DNA from: Trachythela sp. YZ-2020
Lineage: Eukaryota; Cnidaria; Anthozoa; Malacalcyonacea; Clavulariidae
Length of the DNA: 64,000 bases
Assembly (NCBI GenBank): GCA_016169945.1
Contig: JADLSH010000367.1
Location: forward strand, 9,163,501-9,227,500
Direction: 5' to 3'
In this document: piece by piece, positions 46,001 to 58,000 of the stretch
Layout: each line of letters starts with the position of its first letter
Position numbering within the stretch: position 1 is the first letter of the stretch
The notes under the pieces: generated by a model
Databases searched by the model: none
The model's input: only the letters and a program-made list of their open reading frames with translations
What the model was told of the DNA's origin: nothing
Position numbers and translations under genes: made by a program

Positions 46001-49000
46001 TTTTACACTTTCCCGGAATTTACTTTGGTATCGTTTTTGGCTATAAACGCCGCAGATTTTGTCTTCGTTTTCGCTGATAATGTTCAAAGCGGTGTCCCGT
46101 CAGGATATATCATGTATGATGTATTTGTTTTTGGTCCCCGAGGAGAAATGAGAGGCATTTATAGACATTTTTTGTTGCTCGATGGTTCTATGGTACTGGC
46201 TCCAGCACCTCGGAGATATGAAGTTGCGTTGTGTATTCCTGATGAAGTCATGAACAAGGAAAGAATAATCCCGGGGGAGGTGGACGGCGGAAGAGGAGAC
46301 GAAATCCAGGGGGTGGTGAACATCCGAAGTGAAGAAGAGATCCAGGGGGAGGTGAACATCCGAAGTGAAGAAGAGATCCAGGGGGAGGTGAACATCCGAA
46401 GTGGAGAGAAAGCCCAGGGGGAGGTGAGCATCCGAAGTGAAGAGAAAGCCCAAGAAATCCCGACGGAGTTGAACATGCTAGATAGCATCTTAGTAGAAAT
46501 TAAAATGTGGAATGCCACATTAGCTACTATTACTGACCGATGCGAAGTGGCTGCAATAGAGCTATCTGGATACCGTGTTCGAGTTTTTGAAGATGGTCGA
46601 TTTGTTCGAGAATTTGAATTACACGGACGGGAGCTCGAGTCTTGTGTTGGAATCACGTTCAATAATCTCACGAAAGAGTTGATAGTCGTTTCGCGTGTTG
46701 AAAATAGTCATTTCTTGTCAACGTATCTGCTGGAGACAGGCGAACGTCGCCATAATGTAAGGTTGTCGCATATCGGTGAAGATTGCCAAGAAATTCATGT
46801 TACATCACATTGTCGTGGTTCCATGGCTGTGATAACTAAAGAACATGTACTGTTTCTTCAATAAGGAATTGCTAAGCTCCTAACATCATTTCTCTAAGAA
46901 TTGCTTTGACTTGCTATCGAAATTTCTAGGGCGATAAACTGATAATAGACAAATTTAGCTAATTTAATTCAGATAATAGACAAGCTTAGCTGTTTACATC
47001 ATTGACAACTGACAATTTTGACAATTGACAACTTTGGACAACTCACATACCTATATAGTTTGCGAAAACATAGAATAGAACAAAGGTGACTAAGCGTTAG
47101 AATCGTGTATGAGAAGTATTCACTGGTGTATATCATTCAAATGCTTAGTTACCTTTGTTCTATTCATGTTTGTGCAAACTGGAACAATAATAACTAGGCT
47201 TGTGAGTTATCTAAAGCTGTGAATTGGGTATAAACAAGCCTGTTGGTTTGCTTGAGATTTGCATTCGCTGCATTGAGTTTACAATGTTCAGATTTTTCTC
47301 AGTTCAAAATTGTCAACTGCAGGGGTCATCCTAAGGCCTTCCATTTTCCAAAATGGGCAGTTCTAATTGTAAAATGGGTAGTTCTAAAACCTAAAATGGG
47401 CAGTTCTAAAAATTGAGTTTTGGAGAGAACATGTTGAATTCACAAACCCGAAAAGTGTCTAAACATTCAATATTTAATATATTGTTTGAATTGGTCATTA
47501 TGATCATATATACTTTCAAATACTTTTTACATTTTAACAAATTCCTAAAAATTTCTATCGTTGGGATAACCCTGTGACAGTGCTTGAAGCCAGGCTAGCC
47601 AGCTTCCCCCTCCATAGACGGCGGAACGGGGGGGAAGTAGGGAAATGGGGGGCTAAGCCCTGTTTCAGTCTCAATTAAATATGTTTATATAACAAATGTT
47701 GAATATTAGATTATTGCACTGTAATGTTTTTAGTACTCGAGATGAAAGCTTGTAATGTTGAAATTTCCATGAAATTCTCCCCACAGAATGCAGGAAATGC
47801 GGTTTCAGAGATACTAGATTTCAAAATTTTCTGGGGGAGGATTCCCCCAGAAAACGTTGGTAGAGCCACATTATAAGCTCCTCCAATAATACATATCTTC
47901 CGCCCCCTCCCGCGCGAGGGAATTCGCGGCCCATTGCCTGTTCCACCGCCAAAATGGGCAGTTCTAAATTTTTCTTAGGATGACCCCTGAGACAACTGTA
48001 CATATGAACCTTAATACATAGTAAATATTTTGATGATTAAAAGCACCATTTCGATACAAAGTCAACCCGATACAGCACTCTTGGTATAGTTAACACTTTT
48101 AGAGTTTCCTTCAGACTTACATGTCTAGTGAACAAATAGATAACATTTTACCGTTGTCTGTTTAGTTGTAGATACACAGTATGACGCCAGTGGTAAAATA
48201 AAACAATCGCCCACGAGCCGCGGGGGCGGGCACCATTGAACTATAATAGACTGGAACGCTAACGCAGGGGGGGAATTGAAACCAGTTTTTCTGAGGTTTG
48301 AGTTGAAATACTTAACGCCGAACATTGGGTTGTATATGAAATTGAAGCTATTAAAAAGTTATATTTGATATAAAAACTTCAAGACTTTAGGTAAAAGGGA
48401 AATACTTAAAACTTTGAGGGAAAATTTGCCGTATTTTACAAAATTGGGGTTGTTTTTGTATTTTTTAAGTATTTCCATTTTGCCTAAAGTCTTGAAGTTT
48501 TTATACAAATAGAACTTTTTAACAACTTCAATTTCATATACAACCCAATGTTCGGCGTTAAGTATTTCAACTCAAAACTCAGAAAAACTAGCTTGGCTTC
48601 AACGAATCATAGGAGTTGATCATGGGAGTTGGCGTTCCAGTTTACTTAGAGTTCACTGGCGGGCACTGATATTCATACGGCATTATGACGTCATGTTATA
48701 ACTGAACAGACAACAGCAAAATGTTGTCCATTTATTTTCGCAGTTTTCGTACGCCATCACGTGTTATCGTACAGCAAATGTTCGTGTTACTCGATCTCAT
48801 AATATGAACAGATCGCATGTTTGCACTACCAAGGCGAGTAACTCCTACGCAGAGTTGTCATTGTCCTAAACAATATACTAGAAATATCTTGTGGTCTATT
48901 CAAATGAAGTGCAATCACTTGCTGGACGATTTCTGATTGGCCCAACCGGTTAGCGAACCCAATCTCTCTGGTTTTACGTACCAGCGCTCTAACCATTGAG

Positions 49001-52000
49001 ATATGAGACACCAAGAAATATATGTACATGTAACTCGCCTCCATATAAACATGCTCTAAATATAGTCTACCATTACCCCGCCATGCGGGAGGTATGTTTT
49101 CATCGCTGTTTCTTTGTATGTCTGTTAGCGCGATAACCCAAAAATATTTAACATTTTCATATGAAACTTAGTGGAAATGATGGTCATAAAGACAAAATCG
49201 GTCAAGTTTTGATTCAATATATGAATGAAAACTTGCTGAGAAATTATAAAACATTGCCTTGCTTTTCCTGACTATGTAAAAGACTGAATGCTAATTAATG
49301 CATGCATAATTTATGCCTTAATATTAAACATTCGGTATTGGCCAGAATTTCGTGATATGCTGTACAAGATTTGCTCATAGCCATAGGGCAAGATACAGTA
49401 TAATAGGAAAAGCCTAGGAACAAATCTGCAGGCAATACTGTAAGGTTTTTGAAAATACAGAGCGAACATATTATTGATGTAAATTAAAATTTGGTCCTGC
49501 TGGTTCCCGCTGGGTCGCTGTGCAGTCTCAATATTTGTTTTCAATAATCATAAAAGAACAGCGATGCCATGCATAACGATATATTTGCATTTCAAAAGAT
49601 TTACAATCGATGATATCTTGCTACATAGGCATTCGATGCATAGACATTTTAAGTTCTAACACCTGCGACACAAAGGTCTAACACCTGTGGCTGTGGGTTC
49701 GGTTTTCAATCGCTAATAGTTATACAGCTATAACCAGTATAAGCTCAATAAGAACACTTTTCTTTTGTCGCATATTTTCATACGACGTTCAACGTAAACG
49801 AAGAGTAACAAAGATGTCTGGTATGGTAGACATTGTGTTGAAAATGACCTTGGGTTTGTTTGTGAAAAAAGCTCGAAGTTCGTTGAGCGAGAAGCTGAAG
49901 GACGGAGGTTTAAATTCTCAACAGCTTCGTAAGTTGATTATGAGTAATCTTCAAGATGTTAAAACGAAGCTCGTTGGGTTAGCTCGTGGTAATCTCCTCA
50001 GCAGTGCGAGTTTTATTCAAGAAGGACTGAGTCTTCTTGAGGATTTGCTCGACAAACCAAAGACTGATGCCTGGTGGAAATTTTGGACTCGAAGAAATTC
50101 TAGTGACGCAGATTCACCTCGCACACTCTTGGAAGAGGTCAATAATATGAAGATGAATTCGAGCGACCATTTTATATCCGCCATGAAGTCGTTCGAAAGT
50201 GCCAACACGAAAGCAACCGAAGCGTTTCACAACGAAGCTCTGAGCTTGGAAGATCGAGTTCTTGCTGCAAAACTTCGCGTCCAAAGCAGATTACTCCTGA
50301 GTCTTGAAAATCCAAGCCTCGCAAGTCGGCCGTGTAGATTGTACTTGGAAGAACTACATGGTTTATCTTCTATTGTGGAAATGTTTCGCAACGATTTGGA
50401 AGGAGGGATGCTGTCGTTTTTAAACAAGGCAAAACGACACGAACTTGTTCTTTCTGTGTCTGCGATTAATATTGTTGTGTTCAAATTTTTGAAGAGTTTT
50501 ACCAAAGGTCCAATAACTTTGTACGACTGGCCAAATTTAAAGAGTGGTGACTGGACGTACAATCCTTTGATTCCAGACAAAACCATTTGTATGGAACTGC
50601 AAAACGCTGGAATTGAATTTCCAAATTTAGTTATGTTAGAAGACATCGATCAGGGGATGCGTGTTATAGATATTGAATCTGTTGCCGTAAACAGTGATGG
50701 GCATCTCATTGTGAGACATGGCATCCGAGGCGAATACGTTTTGTTGAAAATTACAATGACTGAAGTTAAGAGATTTTATACAGAGCCCTTTAAGTCATTC
50801 AACCTGTTCCACCTTGCGGTTGACAGTGATGATAATACATATTTGTTAACAGACGAAAATTGTGATCAAGATATTGATCTTAATGATAAATATTCTCCAT
50901 CCATGGTGGGCTCTCCGTGCGTACTGACAGCTATTGATACAAATGGATATTCAACTAAGCCATTTCAATTTGGTAACTGTCCGGGTACCGAGGCAATGGC
51001 TTCAACTCCTGATGCATTTGCTGTGATTAATTACAGCAGGGACCTGTCCACTCATGACGTAGAATTCTACAAGAACAACGAAGGAAAAATCCAATGCACT
51101 AAAAGTTTTGAAACCAAACTATTGGTGATCCCACTGATGGCAGTCACTAACAAGTACCAAGTGGTCGTGGCAGAGAAGTTTGGTTATCGTGTTTGGGTTT
51201 ACGAGAAAGACGGGCAGTTAATACGAGAATTTGAATTGTATGGAGGAAAGCGTGAGTCTTGTGTCAGCATCGCGTTTAATTATCTCACGGAAGAAGTGGT
51301 TTTCATCACGTGTGTTGAAGATGATTACTTCTTGTCAACGTATGTAGCAGAGTCAGGCGAACGTCGTCACAATACAAGGTTGTCGTTGTTTTGTAAGGAC
51401 GAGAAACCTCATCTGACAGCGCATTGTAAAGGGCCCATGGCCTTAGTTTCTCCCAATTTCGTACTTCACCTTCAGTGATTATTGTAACGATTGTGGTAAG
51501 CTGAATGGGGCATTTTATTGGACAACCCTGTATATATATAGGTAATAGTTAAATATATACTTTTACATTCATTGCTTTTCCTCAAATTACGCCATGAGGA
51601 AATGAATCGAGACATTTACATCAACAATTTTTAACACAAATTATTGATGAACGTATTTTAATATTAAAACATTTGTAGTTAATAGCTAATATGTAGTTCT
51701 TTTTGCTAAATTGAATGTATTTTAATAATATGATTAATAAAACGTAATAAAAAAAATCGCCCACGAGCCGCCGGGGCGGGCACTGATATTCATACGACGT
51801 TATGACGTCATGCTATAACTGAACAGACAACAGCAAAATCTTATCCATTTATTTTCGTAGTTTTCGTACGCCATCACGTGTTATCGTACGGCAAATGCCC
51901 GTGTTACTCGATCTCATAATATGAACAGATCGCATGTTTGCACGACCAAGGCGAGTAACTCCTACGCAGAGTTGTCGTTGTCCTAAACAATATACTAGAA

Positions 52001-55000
52001 ATATCTTGTGGTCTATTCAAATGAAGTGCAATCACTTGCTGGACGATTTCTGATTGGCGCAACCGGTTAGCGAACCCATTCTCTCTGGTTCTACGTACCA
52101 TCGCTCTAACCATTGAGATATGAGATACCAAGAAATATATGTACATGTAACTCGCCTCCATATAAACATTCTCTAAATATAGTTCGCCATTACTCCCAAC
52201 TTCATTTTAGTCTGTGATTACCCCGCCCTCACTTTAGTCTGTAATTTCCTCGCCATGCAGGAAGTATGTTTCGTCTCGGTGTTTCTCTGTACGTCTGTTA
52301 GCACGCGATAACTCAAAAATATTTAGCAAGTTGATATGGAAATCAGTGGAGATGATGGCCGTAGGCTAAGGGCAAGTCGATCAAATTTCGATTGAATTTG
52401 AATGAAAATTCGCTGATAAATTTATGAAACATTGCCTTGCTTTTCCTGCATTCCAAATGTATGCGTGAATATCAGGCAAATATCTCAAAAAATCGGTTTG
52501 TACCATTGGTTTGTACAGAATTTCGTGATATTCTGTACAATATTTGCTCATAGCCATAGGCCAAGATACTGTATCAAAGGAAAGAGCCAGGGAACAAGGT
52601 TACATACAATACTGTAAGGTTTTTGAGAATACAAAGCCACCATTTATAATGGAAATTAAATGTGATCGGTAAACTAACTTCCGGTTGCCGTTGGCAGCGG
52701 AAAGCAGTCTCTTTGTGTTCCAAATTTATAAAAGAAAAGTAATGCCATGCGTAACGATCTATTTGCATCTAAAGTGTTTTTACAATCAATGACGTCTTCC
52801 TGAAAGGTTCAATGCATAGCCATTTTAAGTTGAATTTTGTACAAAGGTCTAACACCTGTGTGTCCAACGAGGTTTGCTGTCGCTAACATACCTATAACTA
52901 GTATATAAAGCTTAATAAAAACACTTTTCTTATATCACATATATTCATACGACGGTCTGCGGAAACCATCAGCAAAAAATATGTCTGGTATGGTAGACAT
53001 TGTGTTGAAAATGACCTTCGGTTTGTTTGTGAAAAAAGCTCGAAGTTCGTTGAGCGAGAAGTTGAAGGACGGAGGTTTAAATTCTCAACAGCTTCGTAGT
53101 TTGATTATAAGCAATCTTCAAGATGTTGAAACGAATCTCGTTGGGTTAGCTCGTGGTAATCTCCTCAGCAGTGTGAGTTTTATTCAAGAAGGACTGCGTC
53201 TTCTAGACGATTTGCTCGACAAACCAAACACACCAACACTTCCGCCTCAAGGAGAAGACGATAAAGTCGAAGGAAATTCTAATAGAGCCAGCAATCTTGA
53301 ACAGGCCTCATCTAGTGGCAGTGATTCACCCCTCAACGTAGATTTAGCTCTCAAACTTGTCGAATCCATCAGTAGGATGAAGATCAATTCGAGCGACCAT
53401 TTCGCGTCGGCCATCGAGTCGTTCAAGAATGCCAACACGAGAGCAACCGACGCGTTTCACAACGAAGCTCTGGGCTTGGAAGATCGGGTTCTTGCTTCCA
53501 AACTTCGCGTCCAAAGCAGATTACTCCTCAGTCTTGAAAATCCAAGCCTCGCAAGAAAGCCGTGTAGATTGTACTTGGAAGAACTACATGGTTTATCTTC
53601 TATTGTGGAAATGTTTCGCAATGATTTGGAAGGAGGGATGCTGTCGTTTTTAAACAAAGAAAAACGACACGGACTTGTTCTTTCTGTGTCTGCGATTAAT
53701 ATTGTTGTTTTCAAATTTTTGAAGAGTTTCACCAAAGGTCCAATAACTTTGTACGAGTGGCCAAATTTAAAGTGTGGCAGCTGGACGTACAATCCATTGA
53801 TTCCTGACATAGCAATTTGTGTGGAATTGCAATTCCCAAATTTAGTTGTGGTTGAAGACATCTTTGATCAGGGGATGCGTTTTATTCATATTAAATCTAT
53901 TGCCGTGAATAGTGATGGACATCTAATTATGGTATTCATCGACTTCTCTAAGCATACCAATTTTCAAATTACAGTGAATGGAGTTAAGACTGGCATTTTT
54001 GACTCTGGCCTTATGTCAACCCACCAGTTCTTCCTAGCGATTGACAGTAATGATAATATATATGTCTTGACAGACGATAACTGTTCTGGATCAAGATCAG
54101 TCTCAATAGCTCCCCGTCAATGTGAGCTAAGATATTTTAACTCAAAGAAGAATCAAACTGCGGAATTTCTTCCTCTTGGTTTCTGTCCGGGTAACAAGGC
54201 TATGGCTCCAACTCCTGATGGATTTGCTGTGGTTAGTTACAATTCGGACGTATCCATTCATGAGGTAGCATTCTACAAGAAGAACGAAAGAAGAATCCAA
54301 TGCACTTTTAGTTTTGTGACCAAACTATTGGGGTCTCCATTGATCGCAATCACCAACAAGTACCAAGTGGTCGTGGTAGAGGAGTATGGTTACCGTGTTC
54401 GGGTTTACGAGAAAGACGGGCAATTAATAAGAGAATTTGAATTGTATGGAGGAGAGCGTGAGCGTTGTGTCAGCATCGCGTTTAATTATCTCACGCAAGA
54501 AGTTGTTTTCGTCTCGTATGTTGAAAAGTGGTACTACTTGTCAACATATGTAGCTGAGACAGGCGAACGTCGCCATAGTACAAGGTTGTCGCTGTTTGGT
54601 AAGAAGGTCGAAATACGTAGTGGATGGCCAAAAGAACTAGAACTAATGCTTTGGATGGACAAGGCACCTCGTCTGACAGCTCATTGTAACGGACCGATGG
54701 CCTTAGTGTCTGGCGAGTACGTACTTCTTCTTCAGTGATTATTGTAACGATTGTGGTAAGCTGCCAACTAGCATTAGAAATCTAAATAGACAATTTGCAG
54801 AATTACCGGAGCATACCATTATACATGCATAGCCTCGACTTCTAAAAACAGACAGAAACGCCAAACATTAGATAAGACTAAATAAAATTGAAAGGAAATC
54901 GAAGAATAAAGTCGTGTGTAGTGCATGCTTAAGTAATTCTGCAAATGGTCTATATTTTACGAACTTTCCCAAAATATAACGTTTCTATATAACGTTTTTC

Positions 55001-58000
55001 AATAATGTGAAATTCAGTGATGATTCACCCTGCCTCGGATGCCGGCTACGCCCAGCTTCATGACCAACGCTCACTTAGCACCCCCCCCCCCCCCTATCAG
55101 ATCAAGCTGGACCATCCATGCTTCAAAATACGTCCTGAGGAAATGAATCGAGACATTTACATCAACAATTTAACACAAATGATTGATGAATGTGTTTAAC
55201 CTTGAAACATTGTAGTTAATTGTATTTTTTACTAAATTGAATGTATTCTTAATATTAAAACATAAAAACATTTTGGTCGGTACTTTTTCTTTAAAGAACA
55301 TCGGCAGCAAAACTTAAATTTATCTCGTTGAAAAGTACTTTTGAAACTGTAGTGTCTGTTATTTTACAACGTTTTAGTATTTTTTCGTTTTCGATATATT
55401 ACGGTTGTTTATCTGTTAGCGGTTCGCTTGATATTTGCACACGTTTTGAATTTACAATGTTCAGATTTTTCTCAGTTCAAAATTGTCAACTGTACATTTA
55501 CGCCTTAATACACAGCAAAAATGGCGATGATTAAAGCACCATTTCGATGTTAACTACAATGTGACCATTGCCAAAGTCAACCCGATACACCACTCTTGTT
55601 ATAGTTCACACTTTTAGAGTTTCCTTACTTACATGCCTAGTGAACAAATAGATAAAATTTGACCGTTGTCTGTTCAGTTGTAGATACACAGTATGACGTC
55701 AGTGGTAAAATAAAAAAATCCCGCCGGGGCGGGCACTGATATTCATACGACGTTATGACGTCATGCTATAACTGAACAGAAAACGACAAAATCTAATCCA
55801 TTTAATTTTCGTAGTTTTCGTACGCCATCACGTGTCATCGTAAGGCAAATGCCCGTGTTACTCGATCTCATAATATGAACAGATCGCATGTTTGCACTAC
55901 CAAGGCGAGTAACTCCTACGCAGAGTTGTCGTTGTCCTAAACAATATACTAGAAATATCTTGTGGTCTATTCAAATGAAGTGCAATCACTTGCTGGACGA
56001 TTTCTGATTGGCGCAACCGGTTAGCGAACCCATTCTCTCTGGTTGTACGTACCATCGCTCTAACCATTGAGATATGAGATACCAAGAAATATATGTACAT
56101 GTACCTCGCCTCCAATATAAACATTCTCTAAATATATTCGCCATTACCCTCAACTTCATTTTAGTCTGTGATTACCCCGCCCTTACTTTAGTCTGTAATT
56201 ACCTCGCCATGCAGGAAGTATGTTTCGTCTCGGTGTTTCTCTGTACGTCTGTTAGCACGCGATAACTCAAAAATATTTAGCAGGTTGATATGGAAATCAG
56301 TGGAGATGATGGCCGTAGGCTAGGGGCAAGTCGATCAAATTTCGATTGAATTTGAGTGAAAATTCGCTGAGAAATTTATGAACCATTGCCTTGCTTTTCC
56401 TGCATCATACATTCATAATTTATGCGTGAATATTTGACTTTCAGGCAAATATCTCAAAAGATCGGTTTGTACCATTGGTTTGTACAGAATTTCGTGATAT
56501 TCTGTACAATATTTGCTCATAGCCATAGGCCTAGATACTGTATCAAAGGAAAGAGCCAGGGAACAAGGTTACATACAATACTGTAAGGTTTTTGAGAATA
56601 CAAAGCCACCATTTATATAATGGGAATTAAAATGTGATCGATAAACTAACTTCCCGTTGCTATTGGCAGCGGAAAGCAGTCTCTTTGTGTTCAAAATTTA
56701 TAAAAGAAAAGTGATGCCATGCATAACGATCTATTTGCATCTAAAGTGTTTTACAATCTTTGACGACTTGCTGAAAGATTCGATGCATAGCCATTTTAAG
56801 TTGAATTTTGTACAAAGGTCTAACACCTGTGTGTCCAACGAGGTTTGCTGTCGCTAACATACCTTTAGCTAGTATATAAAGCTTAATAAAAACACTTTTC
56901 TTATATCACATATATTCATACGACGGTCTGCGTAAACGAACAGCGAGAAATATGTCTGGTATGGTAGAAATTGTGTTGAAAATGACCTTGGGTTTGTTTG
57001 TGAAAAAAGCTCGAAGTTCGTTGAGCGAGAAGTTGAAGGACGGAGGTTTAAATTCTCAACAGCTTCGTAGTTTGATTATAAGCAATCTTCAAGATGTTGA
57101 AACGAAGCTCGTTGGGTTAGCTCGTGGTAATCTCCTCAGCAGTGTGAGTTTTATTCAAGAAGGACTGCGTCTTCTAGACGATTTGCTCGACAAACCAAAC
57201 ACCCCAACACTTCCGCCTCAAGGAGAAGATGATAAAGTCGAAGGAAATTCTAATAGAGCCAGCAATCTTGAACAGGCCTCATCTAGTGGCAGTGATTCAC
57301 CCCTCAACGTAGATTTAGCTCTCAAACTTGTCGAATCCATCAGTAGGATGAAGATCAATTCGAGCGACCATTTCGCGTCGGCCATGGAGTCGTTCAAGAA
57401 TGCCAACACGAGAGCAACCGACGCGTTTCACAACGAAGCTCTGGGCGTGGAGGATCGGGTTCTTGCTTCCAAACTTCGCGTCCAAAGCAGATTACTCCTG
57501 AGTCTTGAAAATCCAAGCCTTGCAACTCAGCCGTGCAGATTGTACTTGGAAGAACTACATGGTTTATCTTCTATTGTAGAAATATTTCGCAATGATTTGG
57601 AAGGAGGGATGCTGTCGTTTTTAAACAAGGAAAAACGACACGAACTTGTTCTTTCTGTGTCTGCGATTAATATTGTTGTGTTCAAATTTTTGAAGAGTTT
57701 CACCAAAGGTCCGATAACTTTGTACGACTGGCCAAATTTAAAGTGTGGCAGCTGGACGTACAATCCAGTGATTCCAGACAAAACCATTTGTATGGAACTG
57801 CAAAACGCTGGAATTGAATTTCAAAATTTGGTTATGTTAAAAGACATCGATCGGAGGATACCTTCTAGAGAGATTAGTTCTGTTGCCGTAAACAGTGATG
57901 GACATCTAATTGTGAGATATCAAAATTCAGTTATGTTAGAAGACATCGATCAGGGGAAGCGTTTTATAGATATTGAATCTGTTGCCGTAAACAGTGATGG

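Noticed and set aside
46100..46671. Minus ORFs opposite gene A
   Set aside because: They arise because the 36-bp repeats are open on both strands; the sense strand carries the family domains.
48826..49044. Minus [21 protein letters not shown], repeated before B, C and D
   Set aside because: It is a translation of the tRNA-derived SINE in the duplicated leader, with no independent support.
57218..57409. 63-codon minus ORF identical between genes C and D
   Set aside because: It is antisense to the linker and helical region; identity reflects recent duplication or conversion of the sense gene.
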